The translations under genes were made by a program, and so were the position numbers. Under the pieces are notes generated by a model. It had not been told where the DNA came from. It did not search any database and was given only the letters and a program-made list of their open reading frames with translations. Source: Nevskia sp. (GTDB lineage: Bacteria; Pseudomonadota; Gammaproteobacteria; Nevskiales; Nevskiaceae). Taken from it: a DNA stretch of 64,000 nt. Position 1 is the stretch's first letter. Each line of letters starts with the position of its first letter. Positions 26,258-37,400 of the stretch are shown here, in pieces. The stretch lies in NCBI GenBank assembly GCA_031291075.1, contig JARLJS010000134.1, forward strand, positions 32,625-96,624, given 5' to 3'.

Positions 26258-28054
26258 ATGAATGAAATAGCCCATTTTGACCCGGACGCGAAGCTTCGGC
26301 AGGCGTCGGCTTTGCATCGTTCTGGGCGATTGAGCGAAGCGGCGGCAGCGTATAGCGCTTTGCTCGGGCGATTTCCCGGTCGCCCTGAAGCGCTCAAGGG
26401 GCTGGGAGCGATTGCCCTGCAACTTGGGCGTTTCGAGGAAGGTGCGGCCATTCTCGGCAGGTTGCTCGAACTTGTTCCCGACCAGCCCGAGACACTTTCG
26501 AATCGAGCATTCGGTCTGCTCAAGCTTAAGCGTTACGAGGAGGCGCTGGCGAGCAGCACTCGTGCAATAGCCCTGCGGCCGGACCTGGTCGAGGCTTACA
26601 ACAATCGCGGCAATGCGCTCAAGGCCTTGCACCGCCTGGAGGAGGCCTTGGTCAGTTACGATGGTGCCCTGGCGCTGGCTCCTGCTTGCGCGGAGGCACA
26701 CAACAACCGCGGCAACACCTTAAGGAGCTTGAAGCGCCCGGAAGAAGCCCTGGCCAGTTACGACCGCGCACTGGCTCTCAAATCCGATTTCGCCGAAGCG
26801 CACAACGGGCGGGGGAATTCGCTGGCGAGCCTGAACCGTCAGCAGGAAGCGCTGTCCAGCTATGAGCGGGCCCTGGCGCTCCGGTCCGGTTACGCCGAGG
26901 CGTGGAACGGGCGCGGAGCCGCGTTGATGGCTTTGGACCGCCCGGAGGAGGCCCTGGCGAGCTTTGACCGGGCTCTCGCCGTCAACCCGAATCACGCCGA
27001 GGCTCGCAACAATCGTGCTCTGGTGCTGATCGGCGACGGGCACCTGGATCCGGCGCTGTCCGAACTGGATCGTGCCCTGGCGATCAAGCCCGATTACGCC
27101 GAAGCGCACTGGAACAAGTCGATCGCCAAGCTTCTGCAAGGGGATTTCGCGGACGGCTGGCGACTATATGAATGGCGCTGGAAGACCGCGCAGTTCTCCG
27201 CAGCAAGACCATGCCCAGGGCCTTTGTGGCTCGGGAACGAGGATATTGCCGGAAAAACCCTCCTGATCTATCGCGAACAGGGTCTGGGCGATTTCATCCA
27301 GTTTTGCCGCTACGCCCCGCTGGCGAAGGCCTTGGGGGTCGAAGTGATCATGGAGGTGCCGGCGCCGCTGATGCCGTTGCTGGCGACGATGCCGGGACGA
27401 TTCGAGCTGATCGAGGAGGGCATGTCCCTGCCGGCGTTCGACCGCTGCTGCCCTGCGATGAGTCTTCCGCTCGCGTTCAGGACCACGCTGGCCGATGTTC
27501 CCGCGGCGGTGCCCTATCTGCACGCGGACGAAGAGCGGCGATCCAGGTGGCGCGAATGGCTGGGCGAAAAGACGCGGCCGAGAATCGGTTTGGTGTGGTC
27601 GGGTTCCCGTGAACACAGAAACGACCGCAATCGCAGCATTCCATTGACTCTGTTGGAACCGCTGTTGAAGCTGCCGTTTGAGTTCCACAGCTTGCAGCGG
27701 GAGATCAGGCCGGACGATGCCACCATGGTGCAGCAGGGAAGGATACTGCCGCACGCGGAACGGCTGTCCGACTTCGCCGAGACCGCGGCCCTGATCCGGG
27801 AAATGGATATTGTCATTAGCGTGGATACGGCCGTTGCGCATGCGGCCGGCGCGTTTGGCGCCAAGGTGTGGATCCTGCTGCCGTTCAGTCCCGACTTCCG
27901 CTGGATGCTGGACAGCCGGCGCAGCCCCTGGTACCCGAGCGCCAGGCTTTTCAGACAATCACTGCGAGGCGATTGGTCCAGCGTGATTCGAGAGGTAGCG
28001 GATCATCTGGCCGCCGAGTGGCCCGCGGGCCCTATAGCCCGCCAGACGCGCTAG
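26258..28054 (+). CDS. TPR protein with C-terminal family-9-like glycosyltransferase domain (paralogue 2)
   Basis: 598 residues from ATG 26258; GTG 26234 would overlap the previous stop. Residues about 10-295 are tandem TPRs with strongly conserved NNRGNAL/NGRGNSL helix turns (RLEEALVSYDGALALAPACAEAHNN, RPEEALASFDRALAVNPNHAEA). The C-terminal GT9-like domain has YREQGLGDFIQFCRYAPLAKALG, RIGLVWSGSREHRNDRNRSIP, SLQREIRPDD and DIVISVDTAVAHAAGAFGAK followed by PDFRWMLDSRRSPWYPSARLFRQS. Only 10 bases separate it from paralogue 1, so the three genes are surely one operon. Cytoplasmic; acceptor unknown. Confidence 0.82.
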   Translation: MNEIAHFDPDAKLRQASALHRSGRLSEAAAAYSALLGRFPGRPEALKGLGAIALQLGRFEEGAAILGRLLELVPDQPETLSNRAFGLLKLKRYEEALASSTRAIALRPDLVEAYNNRGNALKALHRLEEALVSYDGALALAPACAEAHNNRGNTLRSLKRPEEALASYDRALALKSDFAEAHNGRGNSLASLNRQQEALSSYERALALRSGYAEAWNGRGAALMALDRPEEALASFDRALAVNPNHAEARNNRALVLIGDGHLDPALSELDRALAIKPDYAEAHWNKSIAKLLQGDFADGWRLYEWRWKTAQFSAARPCPGPLWLGNEDIAGKTLLIYREQGLGDFIQFCRYAPLAKALGVEVIMEVPAPLMPLLATMPGRFELIEEGMSLPAFDRCCPAMSLPLAFRTTLADVPAAVPYLHADEERRSRWREWLGEKTRPRIGLVWSGSREHRNDRNRSIPLTLLEPLLKLPFEFHSLQREIRPDDATMVQQGRILPHAERLSDFAETAALIREMDIVISVDTAVAHAAGAFGAKVWILLPFSPDFRWMLDSRRSPWYPSARLFRQSLRGDWSSVIREVADHLAAEWPAGPIARQTR

Positions 28055-28092
28055 CGGCCTCTCCGCCCCGCTTGCCTGCTGTGAGTGGATGG

Positions 28093-29502
28093 ATGAAAAG
28101 CGATTCGATCAAGCACGCGTTCGATCTCTACCAGGCCGGCCAGTTGGAGGCGGCGGAGGCCGTGTCGAAGCGGATCATCGCGAACGGGGAGGATAGCGGA
28201 CGCGCTCTTCTCTTGTGCGGGATGATCGCGCAGCAGCGGGCGCAGACCCCGCAGGCCATCGATCTGTTGCGGCAGGCGGTGGCGGCGGAGCCGGAAGAGC
28301 CGGCCGCGTACAAGCGGCTGGCGATGTCCCTGCAGGTCTCCGGAAGATCGGAGGAGGCCTTGGCCGAGCTGAGGACGGCGGTGGCCCGCGCTCCGGCACG
28401 CGCCGATGCCTGGAAGAACCTGATCGGTCTGCTCGCTTCGCTGGGACGTACGAATGAGCTTGCGCGGGTCGAGGCGGAGCAAGCGGCATTCCGCAAGCGT
28501 ATCGGAGCGATCGAGGCACGCTTTGACCAGGCCTGCAAGCTGTTGCTGAAGGGCAACTACGAGGACGGCTGGAAGGCGTTCGAATCGCGGCTGGAGGCGC
28601 CGGAGTTCGCCGCCCTGGTCGACATGCCCTGTCCGCGCTGGCGAGGAGAACCGCTGGAAGGCCGTTCGATCCTGTTGCGCTGCGAGCAGGGCCACGGCGA
28701 CAGCCTGCAGTTCTTCCGCTACGTCCAGGCCGTGATCGACCGGGGTGCGGACGTGACGGTCGAAACCTGGAAGGACCTGGCGCGGTTGTTCCGCATGAAT
28801 ACCTCGGCTGCAATCCATGTCAAGCTCAAGGCCAGCGAAGCCGCGCCGCAGGGTTACGATTTCTATTGCCCGATGATGAGCTTGCCTTATGTTCTCGGCA
28901 CTCGTCTGGACACGATCCCCGGGCGCACGTCCTACCTGGCAGCGGAGCCGGCGCTTGTGCGGAAATGGTGCGTCGATCTGAAGGATGATGGCCGTTTCCG
29001 GGTGGGGCTGGTATGGGCGGGAGGACGCAGGCTGCTGAATCCGGCCATGGTCAGCATCGATCAACGCCGGAGCCTGGAATTCTCCGCATTCGAACGGCTG
29101 CTGGACATTGCGGGCATGGCTTTTTACAGCCTGCAGAAGCAAGAAGCGGCGGAGCAGGCGCGTGGCGCCGTGGAGTCGGGCAGGCTCATCGACCGCACTG
29201 ACGAATTGGCGGACTTTGCCGATACCGCGGCCCTGATCGAGAGCCTGGACCTGGTGATCGCCGTTGACACGGCGGTGGCGCATCTGGCAGCGGCCATGAA
29301 CAAGCCGACCTGGATATTGTCGCGATTCGATGGCTGCTGGCGGTGGCTCGAGGATCGCGAGGACAGTCCCTGGTACCCCTCGGTCCGGCTGTTCAGGCAG
29401 AAAACTCCTGGGGATTGGGACGAGGTGATGGTGCGTGTGCACAAGGCCCTGGCCTTCCTGGCGACGAACCAAGGTCTTGATCAGGCCGTAACCGGCGGCT
29501 AG
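28093..29502 (+). CDS. TPR protein with C-terminal family-9-like glycosyltransferase domain (paralogue 3, short)
   Basis: 469 residues from ATG 28093; the frame is open much further upstream but overlaps paralogue 2 out of frame. It is the divergent, shortened copy: only three or four TPR-like units (about 1-150), then the GT9-like domain with RCEQGHGDSLQFFRYVQAVIDRG, RVGLVWAGGRRLLNP, SLQKQEAAEQARG, DTAALIESLDLVIAVDTAVAHLAAAM and CWRWLEDREDSPWYPSVRLFRQK. The fewer repeats suggest a different partner or acceptor from the other two. A 267-base gap then leads to the secretion pair. Confidence 0.8.
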   Translation: MKSDSIKHAFDLYQAGQLEAAEAVSKRIIANGEDSGRALLLCGMIAQQRAQTPQAIDLLRQAVAAEPEEPAAYKRLAMSLQVSGRSEEALAELRTAVARAPARADAWKNLIGLLASLGRTNELARVEAEQAAFRKRIGAIEARFDQACKLLLKGNYEDGWKAFESRLEAPEFAALVDMPCPRWRGEPLEGRSILLRCEQGHGDSLQFFRYVQAVIDRGADVTVETWKDLARLFRMNTSAAIHVKLKASEAAPQGYDFYCPMMSLPYVLGTRLDTIPGRTSYLAAEPALVRKWCVDLKDDGRFRVGLVWAGGRRLLNPAMVSIDQRRSLEFSAFERLLDIAGMAFYSLQKQEAAEQARGAVESGRLIDRTDELADFADTAALIESLDLVIAVDTAVAHLAAAMNKPTWILSRFDGCWRWLEDREDSPWYPSVRLFRQKTPGDWDEVMVRVHKALAFLATNQGLDQAVTGG

Positions 29503-29769
29503 GGACGGCCAGGCGACCTGGAAGTCGGGTCGGGAGCGGAGGGGCTTCGAACGAGCACTGTGGCCGAATGGCCCAGGTTTTCACGCCACTGTCATCAAGC
29601 CTCAATACCCTTATACGCCCCTCGCCAGCATTTGCGCGCGGGGGGCTTCGGCCGGGACCAAGGGCAATCCAACCTCGCGGAATTGAACCTGTTTCCACGG
29701 GACCATCACACGGTGGCCGCGCCTTACGGATGTTGGCTCGGCTGACCCAAAAAATACGCGCAAGGACGA
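29503..29769. other. Intergenic region upstream of the two-partner secretion operon
   Basis: This 267-base gap on a plus-strand run is the most likely promoter location for the operon starting at 29770. I find no convincing sigma-70 or sigma-54 promoter: TTGAAC near 29682 lacks a good -10. Small GC hairpins can be drawn (for example GGCC-GAAT-GGCC near 29562), none with a T-run. AAGGA (29762-29766) is the SD of the TpsB gene. Confidence 0.4.
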
Positions 29770-31407
29770 ATGTTGAAGAGGGCTTGGGGATCAGTACTGG
29801 CCATGTCGCTGTCCGTGTCCATCGCGCAGGCAGACCCGGCCGCCGGGGCGGCGCCGACGGCTGCGCCCGGAGCGGCGGCCAAGCTGGCCAATACCTTCGA
29901 TATTTTCGAATACCGGGTCGAGGGCAACAGCGTCCTCAAGACCGAGGACATCGAGAACGCGGTCTATCCCTACCTGGGCGAGAGCAAGGGAATCAAGGAT
30001 ATCGAAGCCGCTCGCAGGGACCTGGAGAAGGCTTACCACGACCACGGCTACCTCACCGTGGTGGTGAACATCCCGCCGCAGAAGATCGTGGACAACGTGG
30101 TGGTGCTGAAGGTGGTGGAGGCGCCGGTGGGCAAGCTCACCGTCATCGGCTCGCGCTACCACTCGCTGGAAGTCATCAAGGGCACGGTGCCGGAGCTGGC
30201 GGAAGGGACCGTGCCGGATTTCAACCAGGTGCAAAAGGAACTGGCAGACCTGAACCGCACACCCGACCGCAGCGTTACGCCGGTGCTGCGGGCCTCCCAG
30301 ACGCCGGGACAGGTGGACGTGGACCTGCAGGTCAAGGATCAGCTGCCGTTGCATGCCAGTGTCGACCTCAACAACCACTACAGCGCCAACACCTCCCATC
30401 TGCGTCTCATCGGCGACGTACATTACGACAACCTGTTCCAGGCCGGGCACAGCGTCGATCTGCAGTACCAGACCTCGCCCCTGAATAGCGGCGAGGTGGA
30501 AGTCTGGTCGCTCTCCTACGTGATCCCCACGTCCGGGTCGGCGGCATGGGCGCTATACGCCGTGCGCTCGAACAGCAACGTGGCCGCCGTGGGCGCGCTC
30601 GACGTGATCGGCAACGGCGACATTTTCGGGGTGCGGCTGATCGAACCGCTGGCCGGGGGTGATGCGCATTTCTACCACAGCATCAGCGCCGGCTTCGACT
30701 ACAAGAACTTCAAGCAGGACGTGATGGTGGAAGGGTCCGACACGGGCATCAACACCCCGGTCCATTACCTGCCGTTCACGGTCCAGTACAGCGCCAACTG
30801 GCTGCAGGCAGCCCCCCAGGGCAGCCCGGCCGGCACCCCCGGCAGCAGCACGGGGCTGAACCTGGGACTGAGCTTCGCCATCCGCGACCTGGCCACCAAC
30901 GACCAGGATTTCGACAACAAGCGCTTCGGCGCCAGCGCTTCGTACATGACTCTGCACCCTACCGTGCAGCGCCTGCAGATGCTGCCGCGTGGCTGGAGCC
31001 TGCTGGCCAAGCTCGACGGCCAGTTCGCCAGCGGTCCGCTGATCAGCAACGAGCAATACACCGCCGGCGGCTCCGACAGCGTGCGCGGCTACCTCGAATC
31101 CGAGCGCCTGGGCGACCAGGGCTTCCGTGGCAACCTGGAACTGCGGACACCCGGGCTGCTGTCCGGCTACAGCCCCCGCATCGAGCAGTCCTATGTGTTC
31201 GCCTTCGCCGAGGCGGCCAAGCTGCAGGTGCTCGATGCGCTGCCGGGCCAGGACTCGCATTTCTCGCTGGCCAGCGTCGGGCTGGGGATGCAGTTCAAGG
31301 CACGCGGGCTGACCGTGCACCTGGACGGCGCGCACACCCTGAGCCAGGGCTACGTCACCGACTCCAACAGCAATCGCGGCCTGTTCGAGGTGAGCTATGG
31401 CTTCTGA
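29770..31407 (+). CDS. TpsB-type outer-membrane transporter (two-partner secretion, ShlB/FhaC/HecB-like)
   Basis: 545 residues. Signal peptide about 1-21 (cleavage near AQA-DP), then a linker and two POTRA domains (about 43-190: EYRVEGNSVLKTEDIENAVYPYLG, YHDHGYLTVVVNIPPQKIVD, VEAPVGKLTVIGSRYHS). The C-terminal beta-barrel (about 195-545) has the loop-6 VRGY motif at 438-441 (GGSDSVRGYLESERLG) and ends in VSYGF, with the terminal aromatic used by the BAM machinery. Family role: pore that recognises the TPS domain of its TpsA partner in the periplasm and threads it across the outer membrane. The TpsA gene starts within its last codons (11-base overlap), so the partner is unambiguous. Confidence 0.93.
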   Translation: MLKRAWGSVLAMSLSVSIAQADPAAGAAPTAAPGAAAKLANTFDIFEYRVEGNSVLKTEDIENAVYPYLGESKGIKDIEAARRDLEKAYHDHGYLTVVVNIPPQKIVDNVVVLKVVEAPVGKLTVIGSRYHSLEVIKGTVPELAEGTVPDFNQVQKELADLNRTPDRSVTPVLRASQTPGQVDVDLQVKDQLPLHASVDLNNHYSANTSHLRLIGDVHYDNLFQAGHSVDLQYQTSPLNSGEVEVWSLSYVIPTSGSAAWALYAVRSNSNVAAVGALDVIGNGDIFGVRLIEPLAGGDAHFYHSISAGFDYKNFKQDVMVEGSDTGINTPVHYLPFTVQYSANWLQAAPQGSPAGTPGSSTGLNLGLSFAIRDLATNDQDFDNKRFGASASYMTLHPTVQRLQMLPRGWSLLAKLDGQFASGPLISNEQYTAGGSDSVRGYLESERLGDQGFRGNLELRTPGLLSGYSPRIEQSYVFAFAEAAKLQVLDALPGQDSHFSLASVGLGMQFKARGLTVHLDGAHTLSQGYVTDSNSNRGLFEVSYGF

Positions 31408-34400
31408 ACGCCGGGGCGGTGCTCGCAGACCCGCCGGTCCGGGGCCGGCCTTGAGCCAGGACATCGTCGACCGCATCCTGCGCACGGCGCCGCGCGCCAG
31501 TGCTTCGATGATCTACGTGGGTGCGGCCCTGATGTTCGGTACGCTGCCGGTCTCACGCGCCTGGGCGGCCGGTCCGGTGCATCCGCCACTGCCGACGCCT
31601 TGTAGCGGCGGGCCCTGCGGCGTCAATACGGGCAATACGGCCTTCGTGCAATCGGGCCAGGTCGGGGCGCCGGTGGTGAACGGCAGCAACATGACTGTCA
31701 ACCAGACCAGCAACAGCGCCATCCTCAACTGGCAGAACTTCAATATCGCCAGCGGATACTCGGTCAAGTTCAACCAGCCGGGAACCACGGCTGCGGCACT
31801 GAACCGGATCTGGAGCGGCGATCCCAGCGTTATCAGCGGCAAGCTGAGCGCCAACGGCCAGCTCTACCTGATCAACCAGAACGGCATCGTCTTCAACCAG
31901 GGGGCGCAGGTCAACGTTGGCAGCCTGACCGCCTCCACGCTAGACATCAAGGATTCGCTGTTCCAGAACGGAATTTTGTCGGGTAATCCCAACATCGCGC
32001 AGTCGAGCACTGAACTGAACCCAGTGTTCACCGCGTCGCCCAACGCGCAAGCCGGCGGGGTGCTGGTCGACACCGGCGCCCAGTTGAGCACCAACGGCAG
32101 CGGCGGGCGCATCGTCCTGCTCGGCTCGAAGGTGACCAACAACGGCAGCATCAGCACGCCGGATGGCCAGACGATACTGGGCGCGGGCAACACCGTCTAC
32201 CTTGCGGCGAGCACCGATCCCGCCCTGCGCGGTCTTCTGATCGAGGTAGACAGCAGAAAGCTGGACGCGAACGGCAACTCGACCGGCACCGCCAGCGCGG
32301 TTAACAGCACGGTCACCAACACCGGGCAGATCACCGCTGCCCGTGGCAATGCCACGCTTGCCGGCCTGGTGGTCAACCAGTCCGGCACCGTGGCTGCCAC
32401 GACCTCGGTGACGGCCAACGGGTCGGTTTATCTGGTCGCCGGCGACACGTCGAACACCGCATCGAGCACCACGACCGCCAGCAGCCCCTTCTACAATGGA
32501 AGCAGCCCGACGGCCGGTTTTGGCACGATGTTGCCAAACAACGGCGGCACACTGACCCTCGCGCCGGGCAGCGTGACGCAGGTGTTGCCCGATTCCACCG
32601 ATACCGCGACGGTCAGCGTCGGCAATTTGCAGCAGTTCCAGCCCTCCCAGGTCAATCTCGTCGGCAACACGGTTGCGGTGCAGAAGAATGCAGCGATCCA
32701 TGTGCCGGGCGGAAATGTGGGAATAACGGCCGCGGCCAACCCGTTCCAGAGAGTCAGCGCGCCGGGCCAGTCCAGCGTCGGCTCGGACGGTAGCAGGATC
32801 TACCTGGATAGCGGCAGCAGTATCGACGTGTCCGGCCTTGCCAATGTGGAGGTGCCGGTTACTCAGAATCTGGTGCAAGTCAAACTCGAGAGCAACGACC
32901 TCCAGGGTGACCCGTTGGAGCGGAGCGGCTTTCTGCACGGCTTGAACGTCACGGTCGATGTCAGCGCCTGCATCACAGCGCCGGCGACCTGCTCCACGCT
33001 GTTCGATCTGACGCCCTACGTGAACAACATTGGGCTCGGCATCAACCAGGTGCTGACCAAGGCCGGCAGCATCAAGCTGGACTCGAGCGGTGATGTGATC
33101 GCCCGCGCGGGATCCATGCTCAACGTGTCCGGTGGCAGTGTCGCTTTCCAGGGCGGCTACGGTAGCAGCAGCACCCAGCTGGTCGGCGCGGATGGAAAGA
33201 CCTACGGCATCGCCAATGCGCCCAACACCGTTCAGTATGTGGGACTGGTCAACGGATATTCCTACACCGACCCGACCTGGGGCGTGACCACCAGTTCGAT
33301 CTCGCCGAGCTATTACGCCGGCTATGCGGAAGGTGGGGCGGCGGGCAATGTGACCGTCCTCGCGCCCCAGGTCTATCTGCGTGGTTCCATGGAAGCGCAG
33401 ACTTCGGCAGGCCCCTACCAGCGCGGCGCTTCGACGCTACCGGCTGGCGGCAGTTTTACGCTCGGCGACGCCTCCCTGGCTTCCTTGATCCCCACGACCA
33501 ATATGCTGCAGGACTTCCGTGCGCCGAGCACGGTGCTCGCGGACGATGCCCTCGACAATCTCGGATCGAACTTCGACCCTCTGGCAGGATCCGCGCTCCC
33601 GACCGGACTCGCCTCATCCACTGTCGTATCGGCGACCCAGCTGGCGCAGAACGGATTTACCAGCCTGGCGTTCCACAGCAACGGAACGGTGAGTCTCGGC
33701 GCCGGCGAGGATTTGAAGCTGGGCGGCGGAGGCTCCTTCACCGCCACCGGACAATCGATCGAAATTGATGGACGCATCGATGCGCCGGGCGGCAACGTCA
33801 GCCTGCAGACCACACAATTCACGGCCGGTCTAGCCGGTCCTGCCAACGACATCACGCTGGGCCCGGGTGCGGCGATCAGTGTAGCTGGAAGCTGGATCAA
33901 CGACTCGCCCTTGCTCGGCATGCCGACGGGAACCGTTCCTCTCCTCTATAACGGGGGTAACATCAGCCTGCTGGCCGAGAATAACGTGGTGCTCGGCGAC
34001 AACAGCGCGCTTGACGTGTCCGGTGGTGGATGGGTTACGTCGAGCAACAAGCTGACCTCCGGCGCGGCCGGCAGCCTCACCGTCGACGCGGACGCTCTCT
34101 ATACGCTTCTGCCAGCCGCCATATCGACCGGGGCGATCATCCCTGGCGCAGGAACCAGTTTGCTCGGTGCCAGCCTGAGTCCTGGCATGGGTGGAACGCT
34201 GTCCGTCCAATCCGGCCTTGTTACCATCGGAACGACGTCCCTCGGCCAGAGCAATTCGAGCGATCAGACCCAGGCCGGCGAAATTCTGTTGGATGCTACC
34301 TACTTCCAGGAGGGTGGTTTCAAACAGTACAACGTGGTTGGCATCGATGGCGTCAATATCGGCCAGGCCTTCGTCCAAAATAGCGACGGCACCCAATCGC

Positions 34401-37400
34401 TGCAGCCGGCGCCAGTGACCATCCAGCCATTGCAGCAGAACCTGGTCTTCACACAGAACCAACTGCTGCAGCCCACGGGCACCAGCCTGGGGAACTTTAC
34501 CCAGTTGGAGACCTTGAACGGCATCCAGCGCGCTCCCGCCAGCGTGTCGATCGCATCCGCCGAGAGGCAGCCGTCCAACTCCAATGCCTTGTTTCCGATC
34601 GGGGACGTGACGCTTGGCGCGGGGTCATCCATCGTTACCGATCCTCAGGGCGGTGTGGCGCTCAAGGTTGGCGGCGCCACAGGCAACCTGGACGTGGAAG
34701 GCAGCATCGTCGCGCCCGCCGGTAACATCACACTCCAAGTCGGTCCGGTGAACGGGGTGACCGCGGGGCTGTTTGTCCCCGGACAGGAATTGCTGCTGGG
34801 CTCGCAAGCCTTGTTGTCCGCCACCGCCGTGGCGCAAATCAACTCCGAAAATCCCCAGGGTTTGTTGAAGGGAGCGGTGTTGTCCGGCGGCACCGTCTCA
34901 CTACAGGCGAACAAGGGGTACATCGTCGCCAGCGCTGGATCTACCGTAGACGTGTCGGGCGCCGACGGCACCGTCGATCTGGTGACTTCGAGTGGCATCA
35001 CCCCGACCGTCGTGGCCGGGAATGCCGGCAACATCGATATCGATGCGCGCGAGGGCATCGTCCTGCAAGGCCAGTTGCTCGCCGCCGCCGCTCCGAGCGC
35101 GGGCGCGGCGGGCGGCAGCCTTTCGATCGGGCTCGATTTGTTCAGTCACCTGGATACATCGCAGACCGGGGCGAACAACAACTATTCGAATGCGGAACGC
35201 GTGCTGACGGTGAGTGCCAAGCCCGCTTCGCAGTTGCCTGGTGTGAACAGCTTGAGTAGCGGAACTGCTGAGATCAGCGCCAGCGCCATCAACACCGGTG
35301 GTTTCGACAATGTCACCCTGAAGAGTACCGACACAATCGTGCTCGACGGCGTGGTGACGCTCAGCCCCAAGAGCAGCCTGGTGCTGGATGCGCCGAATCT
35401 GCAGGGCAGCAGCGGCGCTTCGGCGAGCCTGAGCTCAAATTATGTCGCCCTGGGCAACTTCTACAACACGGGCGGCAGCGATGTGCTTACTTACAGTGCG
35501 TCCGCCGCGCCGGGTACCGCCGGACTGCCCAGCCTGGGGTCCGGAAACGGCCTCAATTTTTCGCCCGGCAACGCGAATCTGGTGGTGATCGGCAACACCG
35601 TGGATGTGCGCGGCGACAGCCTGCTCAACGGCTTCGCCAACACCGTCTTGGAAAGCACCGGTGACATCCGCCTGGCCTCGGCGCAGACGCCCAATTCCAG
35701 CGCACCGTACTTCACCGGGTCATTGTCCACCGCCGGCTATCTGACGCTGCAGGCTGCGCAGATCTATCCCACCACGGCGGTTCAGTTCACGATTAACCCG
35801 GCCACGCTGGTCGCGGCGCCAACCGGAAAGGTGACCATTCTGCCAGGTTCGTCGGGCTCATCCGCGGCGGTACCCCTGTCGGCCGGCGGTGACCTCGTTG
35901 TGAACGGCGCCGCCATCGACCAGCAGGGGGTCTTGCGTGCCCCGCTGGGTCAAATCACGCTGGATGCGCCGACGGTCACCCTGGCGGGCGGCAGCGTCAC
36001 GTCAGTTTCTTCCGGGGGGCAGTTGATCCCGTTCGGGTCCACCCAGAACGGCCAGCAGTGGTTCTATGATGGAAGCGATCTGATCGCCGCGCCCCCGTCG
36101 AAGCAGATCGACATCAACGGCACCAAGGTTGCCATCGACAAGGGCGCTGCGGTCGACCTTTCCGGCGGCGGTGATTTTTATGCCTATGAGTTCATCGCCG
36201 GTCCTGGTGGAAAGAACGACGTGCTGAGCGCTGCGGCCCAGGGTGGCGTCTACGCTTACGCCATTCTGCCGTCGCTGGGCACAGCTCCCGCGCCAATCGA
36301 TCCGCAATACGCCGCTGGGAGCCAGGGACAGGTGGGAAAGGCGGTCTACCTGTCCGGTGTTCCAGGCTTGGCTGCGGGGTTTTACACCCTGCTCCCGCCG
36401 CGCTATGCGCTGCTGCCTGGTGCATTCGCGGTCAATATCGTGAAAAGAAGCAGTGATGTCCTGCCCGGTACGGTAGTGACGCAACCGGACGGGTCCTACC
36501 TTGTGTCCGCTCGCTTAGGCGTGGCCGGGACCGACATTGTAGACAGCCGTACATCCACCGTACTGCTTGTGCCGCGCACGGTAGTCCGCACACAGTCCCA
36601 GTACAACGACAGTTACGGCGACACCTTCTTTGGTACCGGCGTCGCGACCAATGGTGCTGCACCGCCGGTCGCGGCGGATGCGGGGCAACTGCAGCTTGCG
36701 GCCACTTCGAGCCTGCAGCTCAACGGCAATATCGATTTTCAAACCGCCAGCTTCGTAAGCGGCCGGGATTCCAGCGGCAACAACATCGTGCAGCAAGGTC
36801 GCGGTGGTGTGGCCTCGATCGTTGCGCCACAGATTGTCGTCGCCGATCCAGGTGCGATCGCCCAGGGCGCTCCATCGGATACGCTCTTGCTCAGCGCCAG
36901 TTCTCTTGACCAGCTCGGGGCGTCGAGCCTGATCCTCGGAGCGTCGGAGTCTTCCACGACGCAGGGTATGCAACTCAGCGTCGGGGCCAGCACGGTGGAA
37001 ATCCGCAACACCGCCGCCAACGCGCTGGTGGCCCCGCAAATCATCCTGGCCGGTACCACAAGTGTAAGCCTGGATGCCGGCGCCGACGTGGAAGGCAAGG
37101 GTACTGTTGCCGGCAGTGCGCCGACATACCTGGTGTCCGGAGACGGGGCCCTGCTCGATGTCTCTGGCGGCGCGCAAGCCGCACTGGTGCGCAGCGGAGC
37201 GCCCGCCAACGCCGTCGGCGTGCTGCAGATCCAGTCGGGAGCGACGGTGAAGGCCGCCGGCAGCCTCATTCTCGACGCCGCGTTCAGCAGCACGGTGGAC
37301 CCGGCCGCGTCTGTCCAGTCGCCTGCCGTCACCCTCTCCTCGGGCCAGATCAACCTCGGCGACGTTCCGGCCGGAACGGCCGGGCTCGATCTCAACAATC

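Noticed and set aside
29682..29769. Sigma-54 or sigma-70 promoter for the TpsB operon
   Set aside because: I looked for GG-N10-GC and for -35/-10 pairs. Only isolated half-matches (for example TTGAAC) were found, so no promoter is reported.
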